Counted from the stretch's first letter, positions 17,653 to 27,286 are shown. The stretch is DNA of 64,000 nucleotides from Nocardia beijingensis NBRC 16342 (GCF_001612785.1 NZ_BDBC01000003.1:1-64000); one strand, 5' to 3'. The notes: generated by a model from the sequence alone, not told the origin. Made by a program: numbers and translations.

Positions 17653-19233
17653 CTATTCGTCGGGCGGGGTTTCGAACAGTGGCGTCGGGGTGGCCTGTAC
17701 TCGGCGCGTATGTTCCGAGTCCGATTGCCTGTTCGCCGCAGACATTCCTCCCAGCAGGCCGGTGCTTGCCGGAGCGGTCGACGGGGAGCTGGACATGGAC
17801 GCGGGGGCAGTGCTCGGATTGCCGGTGTCGGAGTAGCTCGCCTGCCTGACGGACGCCGGTTGGTCCTGCTTCGTTTCCGCGTTCTGCGGCGAATTCGGTT
17901 TGTCGGTCTTGTTGCTGTCTGTCTTGCTGTTGTCGGTGCCCGCCGGGTTGTCGGTCTTCGAATCGGTGGATTTCGCGTTCGGATCGTCGGTTTTCGCGTC
18001 CGGATCGGTGGCCGCCGAATCTTGCTTCGGCGTCCCGGTTCCGGCAGGGTCACCCGAGGACGGCGATTCCGCTGGCGTTCCGTCGGCCTGGTGCGTCCCG
18101 GCGATCGTGTCAGCCGCGTTCGCGAACTTCTCCGCGGTGGTACCGGCGGCCTCGATCAGGCCCTTTCCTGCCTCCCCACCGGCTTTGATGATGTCGTCGA
18201 GATCGTCGTCGAGTTTGCCGATGGATTCGATCAGCGTGGGCACATTGCCGGTGATCTGGCTGACCGAGGTGATCAAGCTCGTCACGTCGGACGGCTTCCA
18301 CGAATTCGGGTCGCTGGCCGGACCGCTGGAACTGGACTTGTCCTCGGACCCGTTGCCGGTGCCTTCGTCTTTACCGTCACCGGTGTCTTCGGTCTTGCCG
18401 TCTCCGGTGCCTTCGGTTTTCTTGCCCGCGCCCGTTTCGCTCTTGTCTTTGCCGTCGCCGGACTCGCCGCTGTCCTGCTTCTTCGGATTCTCGGCGCCGG
18501 TCTGGTCGGTGGACTGCTGGGCGACCGGGCTCGCCTGCGGTGTGCTCGCGGGAGCCGTTTCGTTGGACTGCTGACTGTTGTTCACCGGTGTGCCCGCAGC
18601 CGGATCCTGCTCCTGGCCCGTGGCCGCGGCGTCGGACGGGTTGCTGTACACCGCGAGGGCCGGGTCCGTCGCAGCGGCGGAATCGTCGCTGTCGAGCGGG
18701 TCGCCGTCGCCGAGTTGATTCGCCCGGGTGCTGACGTCGCCGCTGGCCTGCTCGATCTTCGCGGCGACGTCGGTCTGGGTGCCGATCAGTTCGTTCAGCG
18801 CGGTGGTGATGGCGGTTTGGTAGGTGTACTGCGATTCGCCGTCTTCCTCCGACGTGCCCGGCCCAGGAGCGACCTGCCAGTCCTCGGAGACGGTGAATCC
18901 GGCCGCGACGGCCTGATCGACCTTGTCCAGTAGAGCTTGACGGAATCCGGCGAGGCTGGTGCCGCTGTCGATCAAGGTCTGCGCGAGGGACTCGGTGTCC
19001 AACGCGACCTTGTTCGCCGTGTCGCGGTCGCCTGCGATCCGGTCGTAGGCGGCGTAATAGGCATCACCGCTCCAATGCGCGCCCGCCGACCGGATCTGCG
19101 TCACCGTCTGATCGATCAGCGAGACGAATTCACCGTTGCGGGTCCGTATTTCCGTCCCGGCTTCGCTCAATTTCCACGGCTGCCATTCCGACCGCACCTG
19201 GGTGAGGGTGGGCGTCGTTCCGGTATTCCTCAC
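17653..19233 (-). CDS. Large WXG-like, low-complexity T7SS substrate candidate
   Basis: This 526-residue protein has a helical N-terminal domain (about 1-170) with WSG at 54-56 and YAAYD (YxxxD) at 60-64, features of type VII secretion substrates. Then follow Ser/Thr/Gly/Asp/Lys-rich low-complexity regions (about 180-305 and 390-526), with TGDGK repeats, around an amphipathic block (about 310-385). No signal peptide or membrane helix is seen. GTG 19233 overlaps the EspC-like stop by four bases, so the two genes are translationally coupled. It resembles EspA/EspB-type long partners of EspC-like proteins, but no specific function can be named. Confidence 0.7.
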   Translation of the reverse strand: MRNTGTTPTLTQVRSEWQPWKLSEAGTEIRTRNGEFVSLIDQTVTQIRSAGAHWSGDAYYAAYDRIAGDRDTANKVALDTESLAQTLIDSGTSLAGFRQALLDKVDQAVAAGFTVSEDWQVAPGPGTSEEDGESQYTYQTAITTALNELIGTQTDVAAKIEQASGDVSTRANQLGDGDPLDSDDSAAATDPALAVYSNPSDAAATGQEQDPAAGTPVNNSQQSNETAPASTPQASPVAQQSTDQTGAENPKKQDSGESGDGKDKSETGAGKKTEGTGDGKTEDTGDGKDEGTGNGSEDKSSSSGPASDPNSWKPSDVTSLITSVSQITGNVPTLIESIGKLDDDLDDIIKAGGEAGKGLIEAAGTTAEKFANAADTIAGTHQADGTPAESPSSGDPAGTGTPKQDSAATDPDAKTDDPNAKSTDSKTDNPAGTDNSKTDSNKTDKPNSPQNAETKQDQPASVRQASYSDTGNPSTAPASMSSSPSTAPASTGLLGGMSAANRQSDSEHTRRVQATPTPLFETPPDE

Positions 19234-19523
19234 AACTGTGCGCCCATCGCGTCGAGGCCGGCGCGAAACTCTTGGTCGGACACCTCGTAATTCGCGGCGC
19301 CGCCTTTCGCGATGTTCGATACTCGCTTACAGCGCATAGCCATTCGCCGCCATGCGTTCTCGACATTCGAACCCGCCGTTGCACACGCTTCGCTCAGCGC
19401 CGAGCCGGGCAGGACACCGCCGAGGGCATCGGTGGTGGCACGCACGGTCAAAGCGCCGATATCACCGCCGATTTTATCCATCGACGCGGCCAGCGCACGC
19501 AACTCCGCTGGATTGACGTTCAT
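19230..19523 (-). CDS. EspC-like type VII secretion target
   Basis: This 97-residue protein is a helical hairpin with the C-terminal ANYEVSDQEF containing YxxxD at 79-83, the general type VII secretion motif. It matches the EspC/DUF2580 family of ESX-secreted proteins. ATG 19523 has GGGGGG upstream; an in-frame start five codons earlier is possible. It is coupled to the larger substrate gene downstream and probably forms its secretion partner. No ESX machinery genes are in the window, so export must use a system encoded elsewhere. Confidence 0.8.
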   Translation of the reverse strand: MNVNPAELRALAASMDKIGGDIGALTVRATTDALGGVLPGSALSEACATAGSNVENAWRRMAMRCKRVSNIAKGGAANYEVSDQEFRAGLDAMGAQL

Positions 19524-19641
19524 AACGCCCCCCTTCATACCGGATACCCTCCGGCGTAACGCTATAAGAGCACTCCCGCCCCTGTGCGGCTCAATCTATC
19601 ATTCGCCGCCCGCGAAACGTCAAGCGCAGCAAGTTTTTCGC

Positions 19642-20304
19642 TTACCCCTCCGCGTCGGGGTCCGGCGGGAGCACGCCGGTGACCAAGAAGATGACGCGGC
19701 GGCCGATCTCGACCGCGTGATCGGCGAAGCGCTCGTAGTAGCGGCCGAGCAGCGTGACATCGACGGCAGCCGCGACGCCGTATTTCCAGTCCCGGTCCAT
19801 GAGCAGGGTGAAGAGGTGGCGGTGCAGATCATCCATCGCCTCGTCGTCCTCGTTCAGCTGCGCCGCGCGCTCCGGATCACGGGTTTCCAGCACCTCGCGC
19901 GCGCCGGCCCCCATGTTCACCGCGATGCGGCCCATCTCGGCGAAATAGCCGTTGACGGACTCCGGTAGCGCGTGGTTCGGATGACGCCTGCGCGCGACCT
20001 TGGCCACGTGCAGCGCGAGCGCGCCCATCCGGTTCACGTCGGCGACGATCTGGATCGTGCTCACCACTTGCCGCAAATCACCGGCGACCGGAGCCTGTAG
20101 CGCGAGCAGGGCGAAGGCCTTCTCCTCGGCGTCCTGGATCAGTTCGGCGATCCGATCGGACTCGCTGATCACCTGCTCCGCCAACGCGAGGTCCGCCTGG
20201 AGCAGAGCCTGGGTAGCCCGCTCCATGGCCGAGCCCGCCAGCCCCGCCATCTCGCCCAGCAGGTGCGCCAGCTCGGCCATTTGCTCGTTGTAGATGACAC
20301 GCAT
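19642..20304 (-). CDS. phoU: Phosphate signalling protein PhoU (PhoY2)
   Basis: PhoU links the Pst transporter to the SenX3-RegX3 type phosphate sensor and restrains the Pho response when phosphate is plentiful. The 220 residues form two three-helix PhoU repeats with conserved metal-binding segments ([15 protein letters not shown] and [16 protein letters not shown]). I chose ATG 20304 (MRVIYNEQM), matching known PhoY2 starts; GTG 20316 is an alternative. It faces the pst operon with a T7SS pair between. Confidence 0.92.
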   Translation of the reverse strand: MRVIYNEQMAELAHLLGEMAGLAGSAMERATQALLQADLALAEQVISESDRIAELIQDAEEKAFALLALQAPVAGDLRQVVSTIQIVADVNRMGALALHVAKVARRRHPNHALPESVNGYFAEMGRIAVNMGAGAREVLETRDPERAAQLNEDDEAMDDLHRHLFTLLMDRDWKYGVAAAVDVTLLGRYYERFADHAVEIGRRVIFLVTGVLPPDPDAEG

Positions 20305-20337
20305 GGAACCTGACACTAGTTCGCCCCGCTGACCAAG

Positions 20338-20359
20338 TCACGAACAGGGAGTGAATGAC
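20338..20359 (-). promoter_or_regulatory. Weak PHO-box-like direct repeat before phoU
   Basis: On the minus strand ATTCACTCCCT and GTTCGTGACTT repeat at 11-base spacing, each matching five of seven GTTCACC positions. The match is far weaker than at pstS. Confidence 0.25.
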
Positions 20360-20481
20360 CGGTGTGCATCATTAGCGCGAGGGTTGCCATTGATGCGTCA
20401 TGATCGCCATCGGCACCCGCTCGGTTCCGAAACGACGACATCACGACGCTTTGTGATCTGCGTCGCAGCTGCGCCTGCGCG

Positions 20482-22785
20482 CTATTTGCAGATGTCTTCG
20501 GCCGCGTTGACGTGTTCCAAGTCCGACGGCAGCACGGCGGGCGTCGAATCCGTCGCGACGCTCGTCGCGACGTTGGTGATCTCGTCACTGACCGGCGTCG
20601 GCGACTTCACCGTGACGCCCGTCTTCGAGTCGCCTCCGATGACGACCTCGACGATGCCGCCCAGATCGTCGGCGGCCTCGATGGTCGCGCCGGGGATCGC
20701 GGTCGCCACGGTCGCGGCCTCCGCCTCCAGGCCGGGGGCGTAGCGCACCTTCGTCGTCGGGGAGGTGCCATTCGCGTAGTTGCCGGTGTTGTAGATCGTG
20801 AAGCCCTGGTTGCCCAGCTTGGTGGCCGCCGTGCGCGCCAGCCCTTCGACTCCCGAGCCGTTGGACACCAGCAGCGAGACGGTCGAGGGGTCCACTGCCC
20901 GGTACTTGGTCGGCGTCGGTGCGGCCTGGGCGGGCGCAGGTGCGTTCGCCTGGACGGTCGGCTTCTCACCCGGCAGGGGCTGGTCGTCGCGGATCGCCTT
21001 GAAGATCGCCTTGATGTCGGATTCGCGGGGAATCTCGTTGCCGTAAGACGTGGTGCCCGCGGTCGGGATGGTGAGGAAGGTGACTGTGCCCGCGTCGATC
21101 TTCTGCAGGGAACGTCCCAGCGTCAGCAGATCGTCGGACTTCACGTGGTCGACCAAGGTGTGGTCTTTGAACGCTTCGATGAACCCGTTCAGCTTGCCGA
21201 GATCGAAAAGTACTTTGCTCGACAGTGCGCCGCGTAGCAGCGAGGCCAGGAAACGCTGCTGCCGGTTGATGCGGTCGTAGTCACTGCGTTCTTCCCCGTG
21301 GACGTGTCTGGCCCGCACGTAGTTCAGAGCGGTCTCGCCGTTGACGCGCTGCTTACCCGGCTGCTCCAGGATGGTGCCGAGTACATCGTCGACGAGCGGT
21401 TTGGTCGCGCAGACCTCGACACCATCGATCTTGTTGACCATCGCTTCGAACCCGGCGAAGTCGATGGCGATGAAGTGGTTGATCGAGCTACCGGTCAGTC
21501 GCTGGATCGTCGTCACGAGGCACTTCGGACCGCCGAGGTTATAGACGGCATTGAGCTTGTCGCCTATTGCGGACGGGAAGGTCTCTTTGGTGTAGACGGG
21601 ATTGTTGCCGTCGGTGGTGTCCCACCCGTTGCACTGGGGTCTGGTGACGTCCAGGTCGCGGGGGAACGACACGACCACGACCCGGTTCCTGGCCTTCGGG
21701 ATGTGCACGAGCATGGTGGTGTCGGCGCGAGAGCCTTCGGCGTCGTCCAAAGTGCCCGCGCCGAGTTGGCCGTTGGCCCCTGCCCGGGTATCGGTGCCGA
21801 CGAGCAGGTAGTTCTCGTCACCGAGCTGGGCGTTGGAGTCGATCACGTCTTCCGAATTGTCGTCCAGCGCGGAGACCTGAGTGAAGCTGTCGCTCGTCGA
21901 ACGTAGGTAGCTCCAGCCGCCGCCGGTCACCAGCAGAGCGAGCACGGCGCACACTGCGCCCCCCGCCCTTCCCGCGGTCCGCAGCCGTTTGTTGCGACGC
22001 TCCCGGGAGGCCTGCAGACGAGTCTGGGCGGTGCCGACGGCCTTCGGCTTGGCGTCTTTGCCGTCCTTGGTCGGCCAGCTCACGCCCTTGCGCTTGGCGC
22101 GCGTGGGCTCCTCGAGCGGGGGAAGTACGTCGGTGACCTCTTCTGCCTGCTCCGGTTCCGGGGGAGCCACGGGCGCGGAGCGCTCGGCAGGACGGCGGCT
22201 TGCGGGGCGGGCGGCCGGTGTGGCTCCCGTGATGTCCTGGACCACGGGCGAGCTGCCCGTCGGGCGTGGCGGCGAGTCCGGCGCGCGCCGGGGACCGGCT
22301 GCGGCGCCGCGGCCGTTGGCGGCGGCCGGATCGGCGGGCCTGCGCGGAGCTTCCTGCCGTGCCTCGGCACGGTTGATTCGTGCCGAAGGAGGACCCGCCT
22401 GCGGCGGTAGTGGCTCGGGGCGTCGGCCTCGGTTCGCCGGGGGGACGGGAACCGGTGGCGTCGGCTCGGCGCGGCGTCCCCGGCCGTTGGCGGTGGGGTC
22501 CGGCGGGCCGGGTTCCGGGCGTCGGCCTCGGCTCGGCGCCGCGGTGGGATCCGCTGGGGTCGGTTCCGCGCGGCGGCCGCGACGGCCGGTGCGTTCGTTG
22601 TCGACCCGCTGGACGAGATCCTGCACCGTGAGGGGGGCGGAACTCTGGTCGGGAGCGGCGTCGGTATGGCGGGAACGACGAGACGTGCGTGCGGCGTCCC
22701 GGTCGGGGGAGTCCGCCGCGGGATACCGCTCCCACGGGGCGCGACCTCCGGGCCGTGGCGAACGCCCGTGCCGATCGTCACCCAC
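20482..22785 (-). CDS. LytR-CpsA-Psr (LCP) cell-wall ligase with LytR_C domain
   Basis: LCP proteins attach glycopolymers such as arabinogalactan to peptidoglycan outside the membrane. This 767-residue protein has a very long cytoplasmic Pro/Arg-rich N-terminus (about 1-270) with repeated GRRAEPTP/GRRPEP units. A single membrane helix follows (about 275-295). The LCP domain (about 330-520) has RADTTMLVHIP and VVSFPRDL, plus the Arg-rich RSDYDRINRQQ. A LytR_C domain is near the end (STVSLLVSNGSGVEGLA). GTG 22785 has GAGG seven bases upstream. It corresponds in position to Rv0822c. The basic N-tail may bind partners or be phosphorylated. Confidence 0.88.
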   Translation of the reverse strand: MGDDRHGRSPRPGGRAPWERYPAADSPDRDAARTSRRSRHTDAAPDQSSAPLTVQDLVQRVDNERTGRRGRRAEPTPADPTAAPSRGRRPEPGPPDPTANGRGRRAEPTPPVPVPPANRGRRPEPLPPQAGPPSARINRAEARQEAPRRPADPAAANGRGAAAGPRRAPDSPPRPTGSSPVVQDITGATPAARPASRRPAERSAPVAPPEPEQAEEVTDVLPPLEEPTRAKRKGVSWPTKDGKDAKPKAVGTAQTRLQASRERRNKRLRTAGRAGGAVCAVLALLVTGGGWSYLRSTSDSFTQVSALDDNSEDVIDSNAQLGDENYLLVGTDTRAGANGQLGAGTLDDAEGSRADTTMLVHIPKARNRVVVVSFPRDLDVTRPQCNGWDTTDGNNPVYTKETFPSAIGDKLNAVYNLGGPKCLVTTIQRLTGSSINHFIAIDFAGFEAMVNKIDGVEVCATKPLVDDVLGTILEQPGKQRVNGETALNYVRARHVHGEERSDYDRINRQQRFLASLLRGALSSKVLFDLGKLNGFIEAFKDHTLVDHVKSDDLLTLGRSLQKIDAGTVTFLTIPTAGTTSYGNEIPRESDIKAIFKAIRDDQPLPGEKPTVQANAPAPAQAAPTPTKYRAVDPSTVSLLVSNGSGVEGLARTAATKLGNQGFTIYNTGNYANGTSPTTKVRYAPGLEAEAATVATAIPGATIEAADDLGGIVEVVIGGDSKTGVTVKSPTPVSDEITNVATSVATDSTPAVLPSDLEHVNAAEDICK

Positions 22786-22946
22786 CAACGAACCTCGCTT
22801 TTCGTCCTGCTTTCCCGCTCAGGTCACACTCGACCGGCGGCACCGATTCCGCAATGATAACGATTCCGCCACGGCGAGCCACCCCAGTGCGAAATCGAAG
22901 AGGTCACAGTGGTGTTGCGCTTGGGATTCGCTGTGTGATTGCCGGA

Positions 22947-24089
22947 TCAGCCTCCGCTGTGCATCACATCCGCCGCGCTCGGCACCGCGGGATCGTCCGG
23001 ATCGTCGAGCCACCCGTGCGGCAGCGCGACCTTGCCCGGCGAGCCCTGCCTGCCGCGCGGGCCCTCCGCGTCCTTCGGAAAGGGAACGGCCGGGTCGAGG
23101 CGGCCGACGAGATCTTCCAGCTGCGCGAGGCTGTCCACCGTCGCGAACGCCCGACGCAGATCGGAACCGACGGGGAAGCCCATCAGATACCAGGCCATGT
23201 GCTTGCGCAGATCGCGCATGGCCTTCTCCTCGCCGAGATGCTCGGACAGCAACGCGCCGTGCCGGAACAGCACCGCGCCCACCCGGCCGAGATCGGGCGG
23301 CTCCGGCAGGGGTTCACCGCGCAGCGCGGCCTGCAGTTCGGCGAACAGCCACGGCCTGCCGAGGCAGCCGCGACCGACGACCACGCCGTCGCATCCGGTC
23401 TCGTCCATCATGCGCACGGCGTCGGCGGCGGAGAAGATGTCGCCGTTACCGAGCACCGGGATCGAGGTGACCGCTTCCTTGAGCCGGGCGATCGCGCTCC
23501 AGTCGGCTTCGCCGGAGTAGCGCTGCGCGGCCGTGCGCGCGTGCAATGCGACCGCTCGCGCTCCTTCGGCTTCCGCGATGCGGCCCGCGTCCAGATAGGT
23601 GAGGTGGTCGTCATCGATGCCGATGCGGAACTTCACGGTGACCGGAACCCCCGCGGGCTCCGCCGCGCTCACCATGGCGCGCACGATGCTCCGGAACAGC
23701 GTCCGCTTGTACGGCAGGGCGGCGCCGCCGCCGAGACGGGTGACCTTGGGCACGGGGCAGCCGAGGTTGAGGTCGATGTGGTCGGCCCACCCCTCGCCGA
23801 CGATGATCCGCACCGCTTCGCCGAGCGTGGCCGGGTCGACGCCGTAGAGCTGCATCGAGCGGGGATGCTCGTCGGCATCGAAGGACATCATGTGCAGCGT
23901 CTTCTCGTTACGCTCGACCACCGCCCGCGCGGTGATCATCTCGCACACGTAGATCGAGGTGGGGCTGCCGAATTCCCGGCACAACTTGCGGAACGCCAGA
24001 TTGGTGATGCCCGCCATCGGCGCGAGCACGACCGGCGGATCGACCGGATACGGCCCGATCCGCAGCTTGGCCATCGCCTCGGTAGTCAT
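22947..24089 (-). CDS. tRNA-dihydrouridine synthase (DusB type)
   Basis: The enzyme reduces uridine to dihydrouridine in tRNA D-loops using FMN and NADPH. The 380-residue TIM-barrel protein opens with LAPMAGITNLAFR and has the catalytic Cys in LNLGCPVPKVTR. The FMN-binding NGDIFS and GRGCLGRPWLF segments are present. ATG 24089 has only a weak ribosome site, and ATG 24074 would also work. The position equals Rv0823c, upstream of the LCP gene and downstream of desA1, all on the minus strand. Confidence 0.92.
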   Translation of the reverse strand: MTTEAMAKLRIGPYPVDPPVVLAPMAGITNLAFRKLCREFGSPTSIYVCEMITARAVVERNEKTLHMMSFDADEHPRSMQLYGVDPATLGEAVRIIVGEGWADHIDLNLGCPVPKVTRLGGGAALPYKRTLFRSIVRAMVSAAEPAGVPVTVKFRIGIDDDHLTYLDAGRIAEAEGARAVALHARTAAQRYSGEADWSAIARLKEAVTSIPVLGNGDIFSAADAVRMMDETGCDGVVVGRGCLGRPWLFAELQAALRGEPLPEPPDLGRVGAVLFRHGALLSEHLGEEKAMRDLRKHMAWYLMGFPVGSDLRRAFATVDSLAQLEDLVGRLDPAVPFPKDAEGPRGRQGSPGKVALPHGWLDDPDDPAVPSAADVMHSGG

Positions 24090-24236
24090 CGTCACGCCGA
24101 CCAGTGTCTCATTTGCGCACGTGAGTCGGCCGGAGCGGGTCAGCTGCCCGGTGCGCACGCCGACCGTGGGCGCGCACGCCTGCGCCGCCCTCGGTCTTCC
24201 GGGAGGGCGGCGCCTTGCTGTATGTCCGGTGGGGTC

Positions 24237-25205
24237 CTACGCGGAGCTGCCCGCCATCGCACGGTCGCGCTTGGCGGCCTCGCGGGCGAGCATCCGATCG
24301 CGCTGTTCCTCGAACTTGACGACGTCCTTGCTCAGCTTCTCCAGGAACAGCCCGAGACGCTCGCGGACCGCCTCACCGCGGGCGGTGAAGTCGGTGCGTT
24401 CGAAGATGTTCCATTTCTTCAGCACCGGCTGGACCACGTCCTCCAAGTGCTGACGCAGATCGTAGATGCCGTGCTTGGCCATCAACACGCCGTTGCGGCG
24501 GAAGTTCGGCATGCCCGCACCCGGCATCTGGAAGTTCTCCAGGATCAGGGTGATCGCCTCGATGGCCTGGTCGGGCGCCAGGTCGAGGGCGGCGCCGCAC
24601 ATGTTGCGGTAGAAGATCATGTGCAGGTTCTCGTCGGCGGCGACGCGCTGCAGCATGCGATCGGCGATCGGGTCGTCACAGACCTTGCCGGTGTTGCGGT
24701 GACTGACTCGGGTGGCGAGTTCCTGGAAGGTGACGTACGCGACGGAATGCAGGAAGCCCGCGTCGGCTTCCGCGGGGGAGGCGAAACCGTTGGTCATGTG
24801 AACCATCCGGGCTTCTTCGAGGGCGACCGGATCGACGCCGCGGGTCACGACCAGGTAGTCCCGCATGACGATGCCGTGGCGGTTCTCTTCGGCGGTCCAG
24901 CGACCCACCCAGGTGCCCCAGGCGCCGTCCTGCGAGAAGTTCTCGGCGATCTCGCGGTGGTAGGAGGGCAGGTTGTCCTCGGTGAGCAGGTTCGTGATCA
25001 TGGCCGCCTTCGCGACCTCGTTGAGCCGGGACTGCTCCGGATCCCAATCCACGCCACCGAGTGCGGCGAAGTTGCGGCCTTCGTCCCACGGGACGTAGTC
25101 GTGCGGATGCCATTCCTTTGCCAAGGAGAGGTGCCGGTTGACGTTTTCTTCGGCAACCGGCTCCAACTCCGTCAGCAGTTCGAGTTGAGTCAGATCCCTT
25201 GCCAT
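24237..25205 (-). CDS. desA1: Acyl-[ACP] desaturase DesA1
   Basis: DesA1 is a soluble di-iron acyl-ACP desaturase. The mycobacterial enzyme introduces double bonds needed for mycolic acid synthesis. The 322-residue helical protein has both iron-binding motifs, EENRH in the WTAEENRHG segment and DENLH. ATG 25205 follows AAGGG, so the 24-residue upstream extension is rejected. Two palindromes at 25278-25313 lie 73-108 bases upstream and are likely operator sites. It corresponds to Rv0824c. Confidence 0.92.
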   Translation of the reverse strand: MARDLTQLELLTELEPVAEENVNRHLSLAKEWHPHDYVPWDEGRNFAALGGVDWDPEQSRLNEVAKAAMITNLLTEDNLPSYHREIAENFSQDGAWGTWVGRWTAEENRHGIVMRDYLVVTRGVDPVALEEARMVHMTNGFASPAEADAGFLHSVAYVTFQELATRVSHRNTGKVCDDPIADRMLQRVAADENLHMIFYRNMCGAALDLAPDQAIEAITLILENFQMPGAGMPNFRRNGVLMAKHGIYDLRQHLEDVVQPVLKKWNIFERTDFTARGEAVRERLGLFLEKLSKDVVKFEEQRDRMLAREAAKRDRAMAGSSA

Positions 25206-25277
25206 GTATGAACCCTTCAGTGTGTGCTTCCGGTCGTGCAGGTCAATCTCAAGGTAGACCGATGCCGATGCGGCCAT

Positions 25278-25313
25278 ACCTTACGGCACCGTAGGTGTGA
25301 TGCGAAACGCATC
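25278..25313. promoter_or_regulatory. Two palindromes in the desA1 promoter region
   Basis: ACCTTACGG-CA-CCGTAGGT (25278-25296) is an inverted repeat with one extra base. GATGCG-AAA-CGCATC (25299-25313) is a perfect one. They are two bases apart and close to where the desA1 promoter should be, so binding of a lipid-responsive repressor is plausible. The regulator is not identified. Confidence 0.5.
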
Positions 25314-26336
25314 CGTTAGGTGATCGATGCCCTGGTGATCCACCTCATACGACGTCTTCGCCGTTCAGTGATCCACACGAGTGTATGGGCTGTTCCCGCG
25401 GCAGTGGGACTATCGACGCGGTGCTCGCGGCGTTACCGGCCCGTGCTCGACCACACAATCCCGGCCAGCGGGCGGATATGGCGGCGAAACGTCCTGGTTC
25501 TGCGCGTGTCGGCGCACCGAGGCCCGCCTAGCTGCGATGTTCCTGTGAATCGGTGCCCGCGAAGCACCTTCGAGAGCGTGGTCGAGGTGCGCCCCTTGTA
25601 TCGGGAGCGCCGTGGGACCGGGCGGGTGTGATGGCGGGATCCGGCGGGTGTCTCCGTGGCGCCACACGGTGGACTTCCGCAACGTCTGTGTGCACGAGTC
25701 GGCGATTCTGTCGGCGGGGCGCGGGCGATTCTGTCGGCGGGGCGCGGTGGATGGGCGCGCTGAGCGCATTCGCCGCCGTCGAACGGCAGTGTGACTGGTG
25801 CCGTCCGGCTTCGGCGGCCGGCCGCGGACGTGTCGCCGTGACCGGAATGGGTGGCTGCGGCGAAATCCTCCGTATGTATCTACTGCGACGCCGGAGTTGA
25901 TATTCGCCCACGCGCATCCGTTTTTCTCGGACCCGAGTCCGGCCGCGAACAATCTTGTCCCTGACGTGCCGTGTGGTCGGCCGTGAGCCGAGGCCTTTTT
26001 GTCAGCGGGTGCCCTATAGAGAGATAGCTGTGCCGTTCATCACAGCCCAACCGGCCCATCGCGATCTGCGTCCGCCATAGTCGCGTCTGAGGCCGTGCTG
26101 GCCGACGGGCGCCGCACAAGACGCGCTCCTTGCCGCTCGCACCCGCTGCCGCTTCCACTGCGCAAAGGAATGAGAAGGCCTCGTCGAACAGATTGTCACC
26201 GTGCCGCCGAGGGGTCTCCCCGGCTGCCGCACCAGCGAGACGTGTGCGTGTAGTACCTCGGCCGGAGAGCTTCGACGTCGGCCCCTCCAGGCCGGTTCGG
26301 CCGGTCGTACGGGCGGGAGAGCTCCGGAAACGGATC
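25314..26336. other. Gene-free stretch between desA1 and tRNA-Lys
   Basis: I see no supportable gene in about 1 kb. Open frames on both strands are Arg/Pro-rich, lack ribosome sites and resemble no family. The only structure found is a tandem repeat at 25702-25747. Confidence 0.6.
25702..25747. repeat. 23-bp perfect tandem repeat
   Basis: The unit beginning GCGATTCTGTCGG occurs twice without gap (25702-25724 and 25725-25747) inside a gene-free stretch. It looks like a simple replication-slippage duplication. Confidence 0.8.
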
Positions 26337-26362
26337 GGGCGCCCGGAGTAACCCGGGCGCCC
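26337..26362 (-). terminator. Terminator after tRNA-Lys
   Basis: GGGCGCCCGG and CCGGGCGCCC form a perfect 10-bp stem around a 6-base loop, 9 bases beyond the tRNA 3' end. There is no clear T-run. Confidence 0.6.
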
Positions 26363-26370
26363 GACCTCTG

Positions 26371-26443
26371 TGCCCCCAGTAGGGCTCGAACCTACGACCT
26401 GCGGATTAAAAGTCCGTAGCTCTACCAACTGAGCTATAGGGGC
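26371..26443 (-). tRNA. trnK: tRNA-Lys (anticodon UUU)
   Basis: The cloverleaf is complete. The acceptor GCCCCTA pairs with TGGGGGC, and the D-arm contains GCTCAGTTGGTAGAGC. The anticodon loop CUUUUAA is read UUU, and the T-arm is GTAGG-TTCGAGC-CCTAC. A73 is present; CCA is not encoded. Confidence 0.95.
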
Positions 26444-27286
26444 GCGGAGGAACAGTGTAGTGCGGATGGGGGCGGATGCCCCAATCGGGGGAGTTCGTGT
26501 CGGTGGGCGGGATGGATGGGTGGGGCGGGGTGGCGACCGGCTGGGCGGAGCCGTCGCGGGAAGGCGGTAACGCGGCGGGCGATGCGGGCGGTAAACACTT
26601 GGCACCCAGCTTTGTTCATCTTAGCTGGATCTGGATATCATTCAATCATGTTGGCTGGCAATGTCTTTGGATTTGCAGGGGGTGAACGGCTCCGGCCGGT
26701 GGGTGCGCGTGGAGTGGGTTGGCGGGCGGAACGTGGGCGACGGCCGGTTGTCCGAGTTGCCGGTCGGCGCGCGTGAACCGACTTGGGCCGCTGGTGAATT
26801 CGCGCACCCTCCGGACGGCCGGGTTGGGTTGCCAAAAATTTGCCGTAACAGAAAACAGAATGAGATGGCTACTCGACTCTTCGGTTTGCCGCGTGTCGCA
26901 TCGGGATTCCGGGTACGGTGACGCCTTGATGAATTCCGAAAGAATCGCCGGCTCGGTCGGCGCCGCGGAATTCGGATTGTCGTTGCTGTGTCCGAAGGTG
27001 TCGCGGTCGGTCCGGCCGGCCATGGCGCGACGGAACTCGATGCCGCAGGAGGAGGCACGTTCGAGACGAAGAAATGCCCGGATGCGCACCCCCTGCGGCG
27101 CACCCGGGCAGGCAAACTATACCAGCTGGTGTGTTCCAGGTTATTGAGGACTTTTCGTACCGAGAGTTTGTAATCGGTCGAAAACCGGGTTCGACGTATT
27201 GATAAAACTCATGAATTCGCGCCGAGGGTCCGTTCCTTCGGGGGTGGCTGATTGGCGGCGAGTAAGGCTTCGGAGGCGTTTCGAGC
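26444..27286. other. Gene-free stretch upstream of a TetR gene
   Basis: About 840 bases without a convincing gene. The 26590-26690 and 27110-27230 parts are AT-rich for this genome and may hold promoters. A hairpin at 27076-27109 pairs GCCCGG with CCGGGC and TGCGC with GCGCA, with one mismatch. It lies 180 bases before the TetR start. Confidence 0.55.

Noticed and set aside
25410..25952. Minus-strand open frame of about 180 codons downstream of tRNA-Lys
   Set aside because: Arg/Pro-rich composition, no ribosome site, no family resemblance, spans a tandem repeat.
25880..26605. Minus-strand frame of about 240 codons
   Set aside because: It reads straight through the tRNA-Lys gene and has random-like composition.
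26642..27115. Minus-strand frames upstream of the TetR gene
   Set aside because: No family resemblance, no ribosome site, and it crosses a stable hairpin.
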